Of a DNA stretch of 29,323 bases, positions 14,043 to 21,692 are shown in pieces (position 1 is the first letter of the stretch; every line of letters begins with the position of its first letter). This DNA comes from a virus. The stretch is from the IMG/VR virus record IMGVR_UViG_3300045135_000575, positions 1 through 29,323 of that record; one strand, written 5' to 3'. Made by a program: the position numbers and the translations under genes. The notes beneath the pieces were generated by a model, which saw only the letters and a program-made list of their open reading frames with translations, did no database searches and was not told the origin of the DNA.

Positions 14043-14738
14043 ATGCTTAGAACAGTTGAAACATCACGCGCAAAAAAAACTAAAGGAATAGCCGTCACAT
14101 ATAGGGCGGGCCGCGGGGATAAATTCGGAACGTGCCCGCCGTCATGTTCTTTAAACGATAGCGGCAAGGGCGCGAAAGAAATAGATTGGCAATACTTTGA
14201 CGTTTTGCTTCACGCCGTGCCGCGTAAAGGGGTTTCTTTTACTTATACGCATTTTGATTGGGGTTTATGGCAGGGCAAAAATGAAAAGGGGAAAACCGTT
14301 GTTAATTATTCCGCGGACAATTTACCGGACGCGGCAATTGCGGCGGCCGTTGTTCCTACTGTAACGGTTGTTTCTGAGGCGCAATGGCAAGGGAAAAAAT
14401 CTTTCCGATTGGATGAAAACCGCGCCGTTGTGAGATGCCCCGCGGAATATCGCGATATATCTTGTGCCCAATGCGGAGACGGCGAGCCGTTTTGTGCCCG
14501 TTTAAATCGTAAGTTTATTATTGGTTTTACCGCGCATGGTCCAAATAAACGCAAAGCGGCGGATAATACGGCGCAGGGCGGTTGCTATGCCGCGCAAGGT
14601 AATTGCCGCATATGGTGGCAGGATACCGCCGAAAGTGAACAAAGCGAAACCGACGGCGAAAAGTTAAAGCGCTTTGTTTCTGGCCTGCCTCCGCGTTCAG
14701 TTATTCGGCACCATGTTGCGGGGGACATTGGCAAATAA
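14043..14738 (+). CDS. gp88/DUF7227-like cysteine-rich protein
   Basis: This is a 231-residue protein. TCPPSCSLND (about 31-40), CAQCGDGEPFC (about 141-151) and GGCYAAQGNC (about 180-189) form a cysteine set typical of the gp88/DUF7227-type proteins of phages and plasmids. Those proteins appear to bind a metal or FeS group but have no established activity. GAGGTAAG precedes the ATG. It lies beside a DUF932 gene, a pairing seen on other mobile elements. The family name is my recognition from the motif pattern; the function is unknown. Confidence 0.68.
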   Translation: MLRTVETSRAKKTKGIAVTYRAGRGDKFGTCPPSCSLNDSGKGAKEIDWQYFDVLLHAVPRKGVSFTYTHFDWGLWQGKNEKGKTVVNYSADNLPDAAIAAAVVPTVTVVSEAQWQGKKSFRLDENRAVVRCPAEYRDISCAQCGDGEPFCARLNRKFIIGFTAHGPNKRKAADNTAQGGCYAAQGNCRIWWQDTAESEQSETDGEKLKRFVSGLPPRSVIRHHVAGDIGK

Positions 14739-14758
14739 ACTTTTAAAAAGTTTTTACC

Positions 14759-14832
14759 TTGCATAATATGGGAAAATATAAGATAATACGGGGCGGGGCA
14801 ATTCCGCCCTGTTTTTTATGAGGTAAATCAAA
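14759..14832 (+). promoter_or_regulatory. Promoter plus GC-hairpin leader
   Basis: TTGCAT (14759-14764), a 17-base spacer holding TATGGGA (14767-14773), and GATAAT (14782-14787). GGGCGG (14791-14796) pairs with CCGCCC (14804-14809), extended by one GU and one CG pair. Six T and a TGAGGTAAA ribosome site follow. The expected start site is at the hairpin's 5' edge, so the mRNA would begin with it. The hairpin plus T run could also stop read-through from upstream. Confidence 0.68.
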
Positions 14833-15942
14833 ATGCAAATTGAAAATCAAAAAGGCGACCTTTACGCGTTAATGGCAAAAGTAAAGGAACAACACGACAA
14901 ACAAGGCGATTTTGTAACAAGCACCGCGCAGTTGCAAAAGGCAACAGATGCGGACGGTAACCCGCAAATCATTATTGAGCAAAACGGCGGCGAGCCAACC
15001 CGCATTTTGGACGTTAATGACCACGCGCACGGCCAAATAGCGGCGGCGGCTGAAATTGACACCAGAACGGCGCGGCGGTTGCAAGCTAGTTATCCACAAG
15101 AGTACGACGCTTTAATAAATGCGCGGTGGCAAAAGGAACCAGTCAACCGCATGATCCGGACATATTTAGAAGTTGAAGAGACACGCGGGCAGGCCCGTGC
15201 TTTTGTTTCTGATAAGTTTAAAACTTTTGACAATTTAAATTTGTTGGAAGCAAGCTTGCCGCAATTGATGGAAAGTGAAGCGCAATGGCAAGTTGTAAAC
15301 GCTAACGTCACTGACAAGCGCTTAAACTTGCGTTTAAAAAGTTTAGTACAGCAAGGCCTTGCCGCCGTCGGGGATAAAATGGCCAATGGCATTGGCTTGT
15401 CTAATAGCGAAGTTGGCGCGGGCGCGGTGACCGTTTATCAAACTATCTGGACGTTGGCTTGTACGAACGGTATGCAAACCGAAAACCGCAACCGTTCAAG
15501 CCATATTACAAGCGCGCGTGATAGTGATGATTACGGCTTGCTTTCCAATGAGGCAAAGAACGCGGACAATTTGGCGCTTGAATTAAAATTGCGCGATTTA
15601 ACGGGCGCATATGCGAGCCGTGACACGTTTGACAAAGTGCTTGATCAAATGAACGCTGCGCATGGTGATATTATCGAGGGCGAATTTTCCGAAATTCCGG
15701 AACGCGTCGGAACGGTTTTAAAACTGACAAAAAAAGAAAACACTGACGTTTTAAATGGTTTAATGGCAACCATTGGACAAAGCGGTTACGAACAAGGCAA
15801 GCCACTGACACGCGCAACGCTGGTCAATGCTGTAACGGCGGTTGCCAATAAATGTGATCCGGACGATGTTGACATGTGGCAACAACGCGGCGGCAAGCTT
15901 TTGAATTTATCAACCCGCGATTGGCAACGCATTGCCGCATAA
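14833..15942 (+). CDS. DUF932 family phage/plasmid-like protein
   Basis: This is a 369-residue protein matching the DUF932 layout: an N-terminal region with ILDVNDHAHGQIAAAAEID and an R-T-A-R-R stretch, a central EETRGQARAFVSDKFKTFDN, then GAGAVTVYQTIWTLACTNGM, which is the conserved 'WRLVCTNGM'-like signature. The C-terminus ends with WQQRGGKLLNLSTRDWQRIA. DUF932 proteins are widespread on plasmids and phages and have no proven function; links to DNA maintenance or anti-defence have been suggested. It has its own promoter and leader hairpin, implying regulated, possibly abundant expression. Confidence 0.85.
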   Translation: MQIENQKGDLYALMAKVKEQHDKQGDFVTSTAQLQKATDADGNPQIIIEQNGGEPTRILDVNDHAHGQIAAAAEIDTRTARRLQASYPQEYDALINARWQKEPVNRMIRTYLEVEETRGQARAFVSDKFKTFDNLNLLEASLPQLMESEAQWQVVNANVTDKRLNLRLKSLVQQGLAAVGDKMANGIGLSNSEVGAGAVTVYQTIWTLACTNGMQTENRNRSSHITSARDSDDYGLLSNEAKNADNLALELKLRDLTGAYASRDTFDKVLDQMNAAHGDIIEGEFSEIPERVGTVLKLTKKENTDVLNGLMATIGQSGYEQGKPLTRATLVNAVTAVANKCDPDDVDMWQQRGGKLLNLSTRDWQRIAA

Positions 15943-15949
15943 AATGGTT

Positions 15950-16053
15950 ACCAAGTGGCAAAGGTTGTCACTTGGCATTTAATATTTACATAAGCGCAAA
16001 TATGCGTTTATATAAGGGCGGGCAATCCCGCCCTTTTTTTATGAGGTAAAACT
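15950..16053 (+). promoter_or_regulatory. Promoter-like region and GC-hairpin leader
   Basis: CCAAGTG...CACTTGG forms a seven-base stem just after the DUF932 stop. TTTACA (15985-15990), 17 bases and TTATAT (16008-16013) make a fair promoter. GGGCGGG (16016-16022) pairs with CCCGCCC (16027-16033) around CAAT, extended by two AT pairs, then seven T and TGAGGTAAA. It is nearly the same leader as at 14789-14832. Confidence 0.6.
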
Positions 16054-16410
16054 ATGAACACAGAAAACGCTAATGGCCCCGCTTGGACAAGTGCCGCTAA
16101 TGTGGCAGAACGTGACGCCGCGCAGCTGCGACAAGAAAATGAACGTTTGACCGAAATGCTCTACAATTTACGCAAAGAGCGTGAGCAAATGCGCAACGGG
16201 ATTTTTGAATTAATCGCGCCGTCGCTGGACCAGTGGCTTAATGATAATGCGGACGATTTTCTGGAGACGCATTTCGATATCGCTAACCATATTGACGACA
16301 TCGCGGACGCGTTGCCCGAAAAAGAAATAAACTTTGATGAATATGACGACGAACTGCGCGACGCTGTGCGCGACATCATCAAATATGCTGAAATCAAAAT
16401 TGAGGTTTAA
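16054..16410 (+). CDS. Hypothetical acidic coiled-coil protein
   Basis: This is a 118-residue protein. Residues about 20-47 (RDAAQLRQENERLTEMLYNL and onward) have heptads typical of a coiled coil. The rest is very acidic (DQWLNDNADDFLETHFDIAN, NFDEYDDELRDAVRD). No family is recognised. It could be a DNA mimic or a binding adaptor, but nothing proves it. It is followed after three bases by another small gene. Confidence 0.65.
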   Translation: MNTENANGPAWTSAANVAERDAAQLRQENERLTEMLYNLRKEREQMRNGIFELIAPSLDQWLNDNADDFLETHFDIANHIDDIADALPEKEINFDEYDDELRDAVRDIIKYAEIKIEV

Positions 16411-16413
16411 ACC

Positions 16414-16590
16414 ATGACTGAGCAACAACGCGACGCAATAAAGCGCATTCATGCAATCCATGACATCAAGATGCCCTTGCATCTTTATATGGAAACGGCG
16501 CAACCCGAACTTGGATGGCCCGATAGTTTGATCATTAAAGCCAATGATATGGTTATCGGGATTGAACCGGACGGTTACGCTCACACATAA
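16414..16590 (+). CDS. Hypothetical small protein
   Basis: This is a 58-residue protein beginning MTEQQRDAIKRIHAIHDIKM and ending GIEPDGYAHT. It sits three bases after the acidic coiled-coil gene's stop and just before a strong terminator, so it is the final gene of this operon. The sequence is mixed helix and strand, and I recognise no family. Confidence 0.58.
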   Translation: MTEQQRDAIKRIHAIHDIKMPLHLYMETAQPELGWPDSLIIKANDMVIGIEPDGYAHT

Positions 16591-16614
16591 AACTGCGCCA
16601 TGGTTGCGCTCATT

Positions 16615-16646
16615 GGCTCGCCAGTTCTTTCTGGCGGGCCTTTTTT
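16615..16646 (+). terminator. Strong rho-independent terminator
   Basis: GGCTCGCCAG (16615-16624) pairs with CTGGCGGGCC (16631-16640) with one GU pair and a six-base loop, followed by six T. It ends the early/middle transcription block. Confidence 0.92.
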
Positions 16647-17071
16647 ATTTGTTTATAAAACTTGCGCCCGCCGCCCGCCCTCTATCGTTCTTAAACGTAT
16701 GACCGTGGCGCGTGGCGCGTGAACGGTGGCACCGGATCCGCCAATTGCGCCGCGCAGCTGCGCGACGGTTGCGGCGATTGCTGCGGATTTACTGCGCCGG
16801 AAACGGCCCAAAATTAATTGCAGCGCTGCAATTAATTGGATCCGTGCAATTAATTAATTGCACCGGCTGGCGCGATCCGCGGACCGTTTTTTGCGGCAGG
16901 GGCCCCGGGCTATCGGGTCAAATTGCGCAGTTTTTGCGCCAGCTGGCGCGGATTTCGCGCCGCGCACAGGGGTTTGCGCCACGGGTGCAAGGGCCATGTT
17001 TTTGACAAATAATCATGTAGAAAATACATTTGGTTTGCGCTAAGTTACATAAAATCGCATAGGGGCCCCCG
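16647..17071. repeat. Gene-free region dense in perfect palindromes
   Basis: Perfect palindromes lie at 16733-16740 (CGGATCCG), 16751-16764 (CGCGCAGCTGCGCG), 16812-16837 (26 bp, centre GCAGC|GCTGC between AATTAATT arms), 16844-16863 (20 bp, GTGCAATTAA and complement), 16876-16883 (TCCGCGGA), 16899-16906 (GGGGCCCC), 16936-16949 (GCGCCAGCTGGCGC) and 17062-17069 (GGGGCCCC). GGCGCG/CGCGCC at 16945-16961 makes a hairpin. TTAATT/AATTG blocks recur. A 97-codon frame at 16712 lacks a ribosome binding site. The region divides the early and late blocks and lies directly before the large terminase, fitting an origin, packaging or regulatory site. Confidence 0.82.
17002..17030 (+). promoter_or_regulatory. 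Late promoter before terL
   Basis: Consensus TTGACA (17002-17007), 17 bases and TACATT (17025-17030). It has no TCCCATA, unlike the early promoters. It should start the long terminase-portal transcript. Confidence 0.72.
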
Positions 17072-18529
17072 ATGAATGCAACCGTAGGTTCAGTTGAAGA
17101 AAGAATGTTAAAATTGCAGTTGCGTTTAGCGCAATTGGAGAAAAACGAATTAGCGCAAAATAATTTCCTACATTTTGTGCATGCGATGTGGCCAGAGTTT
17201 ATATCTGGTAGGCACCATAAAATTATCGCGGAGAAGCTTCAGCGGGTCGCGAACGGCGAGCTAAAGCGCTTGATTATTAACATGGCCCCGCGGCACACGA
17301 AGAGTGAGTTTGCGTCTTTTTTGTTTCCTGCTTGGATGATGGGTCAGAACCCGCGGATGAAGATTATTCAGGCGACGCACACGACGGAGTTGGCTGTTAA
17401 CTTTGGCCGTAAGACTAAGAATTTGATTGACAGTGATGAGTACAAGGAGGTGTTTCCGGAGGTTAAGTTAGCTGCGGATAGTAAGGCTTCTGGACGGTGG
17501 GACACGAGCCGTGGCGGGATGTATTATGCTGTTGGTGTTGGTAGTAACTTGGCTGGTCGTGGTGGTGATTTGGTGATTATTGATGATCCTCATTCTGAGC
17601 AGACGGCTATGAGTAACAGTGGTTTTGATGATGCTTGGGATTGGTATACTGGGGGCCCTCGTCAGCGTTTACAGCCGGGAGGTAGTATAGTTTTGGTTCA
17701 GACTCGTTGGTCTGAGAAGGATATGACGGGTCAGTTATTGCGGGCTATGGCTAAGGATCCTTTGGCGGATCAGTGGGAGGTTGTTGAGTTACCTGCGATA
17801 TTTGATGATGGTAAGCCTTGTTGGCCAGAGTTTTGGAGTTTGGAGGATTTGACTGCGGTTAAGGCTTCTATTCCACCTAGCAAGTGGAATGCGCAGTATC
17901 AGCAGAAGCCAACGGGTGAAGAGAATGCGATTATACCGCGGGAGTGGTGGCGTATTTGGGAGGGTGAGAACATTCCACAATTGCAGTATGTGATACAGAG
18001 TTATGATACTGCGTTTACGAAGCGGGAGCGTTCTGACTTTAGTGCGATAACGACATGGGGTGTGTTTTATCCGGAGGAGGGTGGTCCTCCTAATTTGATA
18101 TTGTTGGATGCGAAGAAGGGTCGGTATGATTTTCCTGAGTTAAAGGCGTTGGCGTTTGAGGAGTATGAGTATTGGGATCCTGACACGGTGATTATTGAGG
18201 CGAAGGCGAGTGGATTGCCCTTGACGCATGAGATGCGGCAGACGGGTATTCCTGTTGTAAATTTCACGCCTAGTAAGGGGAATGACAAGGTAAGTCGTGT
18301 TTATGCTGTTAGTCCTTTGTTTGAGGCTGGTATGGTTTGGGCCCCCGACAAGAGTTGGGCGGAGGAGTTGATTGAGGAGGTTGCGGCGTTTCCGGAGGGG
18401 GAGTATGACGATTTGGTAGATAGCATGACGCAGGCGTTAATGCGGTATCGTCAGGGGAACTTTATTCAGTTACCAACAGATGATTGGCAAGATGTAGAAA
18501 AGTCTGCTATGGTTAGGGCGTATTACTAG
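17072..18529 (+). CDS. terL: Terminase large subunit
   Basis: This 485-residue packaging motor and nuclease has a Walker A-like APRHTKSE (72-79), Walker B LVIIDDPH (167-174) and coupling motif VQTRWSEKD (209-217). The RNase H-like nuclease acidic residues lie in QSYDTAF (D312), VIIEAKASG (E376) and EYDDLVDSM (D446, D447, D450). The motif set resembles Terminase_6-type large subunits. It docks on the portal and translocates DNA into the head. The ribosome site is weak and overlaps GGGGCCCC. From about 17240 the codons become strongly G/T-rich compared with the earlier genes. The portal gene follows nine bases later. Confidence 0.95.
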   Translation: MNATVGSVEERMLKLQLRLAQLEKNELAQNNFLHFVHAMWPEFISGRHHKIIAEKLQRVANGELKRLIINMAPRHTKSEFASFLFPAWMMGQNPRMKIIQATHTTELAVNFGRKTKNLIDSDEYKEVFPEVKLAADSKASGRWDTSRGGMYYAVGVGSNLAGRGGDLVIIDDPHSEQTAMSNSGFDDAWDWYTGGPRQRLQPGGSIVLVQTRWSEKDMTGQLLRAMAKDPLADQWEVVELPAIFDDGKPCWPEFWSLEDLTAVKASIPPSKWNAQYQQKPTGEENAIIPREWWRIWEGENIPQLQYVIQSYDTAFTKRERSDFSAITTWGVFYPEEGGPPNLILLDAKKGRYDFPELKALAFEEYEYWDPDTVIIEAKASGLPLTHEMRQTGIPVVNFTPSKGNDKVSRVYAVSPLFEAGMVWAPDKSWAEELIEEVAAFPEGEYDDLVDSMTQALMRYRQGNFIQLPTDDWQDVEKSAMVRAYY

Positions 18530-18538
18530 GAGAGTCGG

Positions 18539-20947
18539 ATGGCGCGGGCACCTATTGGCGGTTTGATGGACACGAATGTTCCGTCTCAGTTGGATGAGGC
18601 GGATTTGAGTGCGGAGTTAGAACTAGAGATACCGGATTCCCAAGAGACTCCTTTGATGCTTGATAGCGGGGAGGAGATTGAGGTTGTTGAGGAGGATGAC
18701 GGGAGTGTTCTTGTAGACTTTGATCCTTCTGAGGACATGGCGGATGTTGGGTTTGATGAGAACTTGGCGGAGGTTATGGATGATCGTGAGTTGGGTGCGA
18801 TTGCTTCGGAGTTGATGGGGGAGTTTGACGCGAACAAGGCCAGTCGTCAAGAATGGGAGGATGCGTATACTGAGGGTTTGGAGCTTTTGGGCTTTAACTA
18901 TCAGGAGCGGACGGAGCCGTTTCGTGGAGCCTCTGGTGTGACTCATCCGTTATTGGCGGAGGCTGCGACGCAGTTTCAGGCGCAGGCGTTTAACGAGTTA
19001 CTGCCGTCTTCGGGGCCTGTTCGGACTGCTATTATGGGTGATGAGACTCGTGAGAAGCAGGATCAGGCGTCCCGTGTTCGAGGGTTTATGAACTATTACA
19101 TTACGAATGTGATGGATGATTACACTCCTGACATGGATCAGATGTTGTTTTATTTACCGTTGGCGGGGAGTACCTTTAAGAAGGTTTATTACGATGAGGT
19201 AATGGGCCGTGCGGTAAGTAAGTTTGTCCCTGCGGAGCAATTGGTTGTGCCGTATGAGACCTCTGATTTGGATACGTGTTCGAATATTGCGCATGTTATT
19301 CGGATGAATTTGAATGATTTACGCAAGCAACAGATAGCTGGGGTGTATCGGGATATACCGATTATACCGCAACAGGCTGATGCGGGTGAGGTACAGGGTG
19401 AGTTGGATCGTATTACGGGATTTGAGCCCGGAAGTATTGATTATGACTGTACTTTGGTTGAGTTTCACGCAGACTTGGACCTTGAGGGGTTTGAGGATGT
19501 GGATGAAGACGGGGAGCCTACGGGCATTAAGATTCCCTATATTGTGACGATTTCGCAGGATAATGGGCAGGTTTTGTCTATTCGGCGTAATTATCGCGAG
19601 GACGATGAGTTAAAGCGTAAGATACAATATTTTGTACATTACAAGTTTTTACCGGGCTTTGGTTTTTATGGGTTGGGGTTGATCCATACGATTGGCGGTT
19701 TGTCACGAACTGCCACGGCGGCGCTGCGACAGTTGATCGACGCTGGTACGTTGTCCAATCTCCCAGCGGGTTTCAAGGCCCGCGGACTACGGATCAGGGA
19801 CGACGATGATCCGTTGCAGCCGGGTGAGTTCAGAGATGTGGACGCGCCGGGAGGGGCTATTCGTGACAGCCTGATGCCGCTGCCATTTAAGGGTCCGGAC
19901 CAGACGTTGTTTCAGTTGTTGGGTTTTGTGGTTCAGGCGGGTCAGCGGTTTGCGACTATTACTGACATGAAGGTTGGTGATGGTAATCAGCAAGCTGCGG
20001 TTGGTACGACGTTGGCTATGTTGGAGCAGGGTTCGCGGGTAATGAGTGCTGTACATAAGCGGCTTCATTATGCGATGCGGATTGAGTTTAAGTTGCTTGC
20101 GCGTGTGATGAGCGAGTTCTTGCCGCAGGAGTATCCGTATACGGTTGAGGGCGGCAATCAGTCTGTGATGGCGTCAGACTTTGATGATCGTGTGGACATT
20201 GTTCCGGTCAGTAATCCGAATACGTTTAGTCAGGCGCAACGGATAGCTTTGGCTCAGACTAAGATGCAGTTGGCGGGGTCGGCACCTGAGTTGCATAATA
20301 TGCACGAAGTGTATCGTGATATGTATGAGGCGATTGGTGTTACGGATGTTGATCGTTTAATGAAGAAGGTTCCGGACGAGGAGCCACGGCCCTTGGACCC
20401 TGCTTCTGAGAATATCAATGCGATGGACATGGTTGAGTTGAATGCGTTTCAGGGTCAGAATCATCAGGCTCATATTATGGCTCACTTGGTGTTTGCGTCT
20501 AGTCCGATGATTGGAGGTATGCCTCCTGTTGCGATGTCTATGCAGAAACATGTTATGGAGCATGTAAAGTTGCAGGCTGAAGAGCAGGCTATGATGCAGT
20601 TACAGCAAGCTGGGCCGATGCCCGCGGACCAACAGGAGATGCAGTATCAGGCGTTGGTTGCGCAAGGTGTTGCGCAGGGATTGCAGCAAGTTAAGCAGAT
20701 GAGCGCACAAGTCTCTGGTCAGGGACCGGATCCTCTGGTAAAGTTGAAGGAGCAGGAGTTGCAGATCAAGGCTCAAGCGGAGCAGGCGGATGCGCAGTTG
20801 GATCAGGCGAAATTGCAGCTTGATGCGCAGAACCAGCAGATGCGGGCACAACAGTTTGATAAGCGGCTCGCGAGCCAAGAGGCTATGACGCAGGCGCGTA
20901 TTGACAGTGCGATGCAGCGTGAAGTTATGAAGCAAAGGGGTCAGTAA
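18539..20947 (+). CDS. Portal protein (large, marine-phage type)
   Basis: This is an 802-residue protein with AGGAGA before its ATG. The first 100 residues are very acidic (EEIEVVEEDDGS). Then comes ASRQEWEDAYTEGLELLG and TEPFRGASGVTHPLLAEAAT, followed by a long core with VGDGNQQAAVGTTLAMLEQG near residue 490, the region where P22-like portals keep their conserved helical part. The C-terminus (about 680-800) is Gln/Ala-rich coiled coil (ELQIKAQAEQADAQLDQAKL), like the barrel of large podovirus portals. It forms the dodecameric vertex through which DNA enters. Its position directly after terL supports the call. Codon use is G/T-biased like terL. Confidence 0.87.
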   Translation: MARAPIGGLMDTNVPSQLDEADLSAELELEIPDSQETPLMLDSGEEIEVVEEDDGSVLVDFDPSEDMADVGFDENLAEVMDDRELGAIASELMGEFDANKASRQEWEDAYTEGLELLGFNYQERTEPFRGASGVTHPLLAEAATQFQAQAFNELLPSSGPVRTAIMGDETREKQDQASRVRGFMNYYITNVMDDYTPDMDQMLFYLPLAGSTFKKVYYDEVMGRAVSKFVPAEQLVVPYETSDLDTCSNIAHVIRMNLNDLRKQQIAGVYRDIPIIPQQADAGEVQGELDRITGFEPGSIDYDCTLVEFHADLDLEGFEDVDEDGEPTGIKIPYIVTISQDNGQVLSIRRNYREDDELKRKIQYFVHYKFLPGFGFYGLGLIHTIGGLSRTATAALRQLIDAGTLSNLPAGFKARGLRIRDDDDPLQPGEFRDVDAPGGAIRDSLMPLPFKGPDQTLFQLLGFVVQAGQRFATITDMKVGDGNQQAAVGTTLAMLEQGSRVMSAVHKRLHYAMRIEFKLLARVMSEFLPQEYPYTVEGGNQSVMASDFDDRVDIVPVSNPNTFSQAQRIALAQTKMQLAGSAPELHNMHEVYRDMYEAIGVTDVDRLMKKVPDEEPRPLDPASENINAMDMVELNAFQGQNHQAHIMAHLVFASSPMIGGMPPVAMSMQKHVMEHVKLQAEEQAMMQLQQAGPMPADQQEMQYQALVAQGVAQGLQQVKQMSAQVSGQGPDPLVKLKEQELQIKAQAEQADAQLDQAKLQLDAQNQQMRAQQFDKRLASQEAMTQARIDSAMQREVMKQRGQ

Positions 20948-21303
20948 TGGGGGAATACACCGTTAAGTATGAGCTTCGGGAACCTAAATCCCGTAATCCG
21001 AAAACGGGATCTGTTTCTTACTCTCGCGTTGTTCCTAGCACTGTAACGGTTGATGCCGCAAATGAATCTGAGGCAAGAAAAAAAGTTGCAAAGCATCCTA
21101 AAGTTGTTAAAGCGCGTGAGCGAGTTAATGCCAGAATTGCAGACAGCGTTCAAAATTCTGGGGGGAAAGCTCGTTTAAAGATAAACTCTGTTTCTCGTGG
21201 TGGAGGGGGCGGTGTTATGTTGAATTTAAACAGATTGGCATCTGGAACAGACATGCCGAAGATGAAAAAACTTAAACGTGGTGGTTCCGTAAGAAAGAAA
21301 TAG
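20947..21303 (+). CDS. Basic hypothetical protein after portal
   Basis: This is a 118-residue basic protein. The ATG overlaps the portal stop (TAATG). It begins with strand-like TVKYELREPKSRNP, has a central helix AANESEARKKVAKHP, a Gly-rich linker SRGGGGGVM, and a Lys/Arg-rich tail (KMKKLKRGGSVRKK) that could bind DNA. I recognise no family. Its place in the head operon suggests a minor virion or assembly protein. Confidence 0.68.
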   Translation: MGEYTVKYELREPKSRNPKTGSVSYSRVVPSTVTVDAANESEARKKVAKHPKVVKARERVNARIADSVQNSGGKARLKINSVSRGGGGGVMLNLNRLASGTDMPKMKKLKRGGSVRKK

Positions 21304-21312
21304 GAGTTTTTA

Positions 21313-21516
21313 ATGGCAAGTGTAAAGATTGTGACGAATACACCGGGCGCGGCACCTAAACCGCAGAGATATGCTGATATTAAGGATCAAGGGAAGATTC
21401 CTTATTGTCAGATGGAAGAGATAGCTACGCCTAACACAGCTAAAGCCACTGTAACAAAAGGGAAGAAGCGAGGCATGGGGGCCGCGTTACGCGGTTCACG
21501 TTTCACTAATGCCTAA
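21313..21516 (+). CDS. Small virion-block protein
   Basis: This is a 67-residue protein with AGGAGT before its ATG. It begins MASVKIVTNTPGAAPKPQRY and ends KKRGMGAALRGSRFTNA. The short VKIVTNTPG opening recurs in small genes beside portals in other marine phages, as I recall. Basic C-terminus; function unknown. Its stop overlaps the next gene's ATG (TAATG). Confidence 0.62.
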   Translation: MASVKIVTNTPGAAPKPQRYADIKDQGKIPYCQMEEIATPNTAKATVTKGKKRGMGAALRGSRFTNA

Positions 21517-21692
21517 TGCTGTGCGCTCTCACCGCGGTTTTGGTGGGAATGCAAGGGGGCGACCTGCATAAGGCGTGTGTGTACCGCTGTCCTAAAGACG
21601 TTTCGTATTTTTATTATCACTATCCGCGGATAGTACGGATTCCGTATGATTATCGCTGTCCGCCTTTTGTTAAGGTGGGCAAGAAGGTATGA
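21516..21692 (+). CDS. Small Cys-rich protein, possibly exported
   Basis: This is a 58-residue protein that starts inside TAATG and ends overlapping ATGA of the next gene. It opens with a short hydrophobic stretch (MLCALTAVLVGMQGG), followed by CVYRCPKDVSYFYYHYPR and YDYRCPPFVKVGKKV. Three cysteines after the hydrophobic part, and aromatic richness, suggest an exported disulfide-containing peptide or lysis accessory. A standard signal peptide is not clear, since there is no basic start. No family is certain. Confidence 0.5.
   Translation: MLCALTAVLVGMQGGDLHKACVYRCPKDVSYFYYHYPRIVRIPYDYRCPPFVKVGKKV

Noticed and set aside
16712-17005. 97-codon frame in the palindrome region
   Set aside because: It has no ribosome binding site, an Arg/Ala-rich translation driven by GC palindromes, and no resemblance to a protein family.
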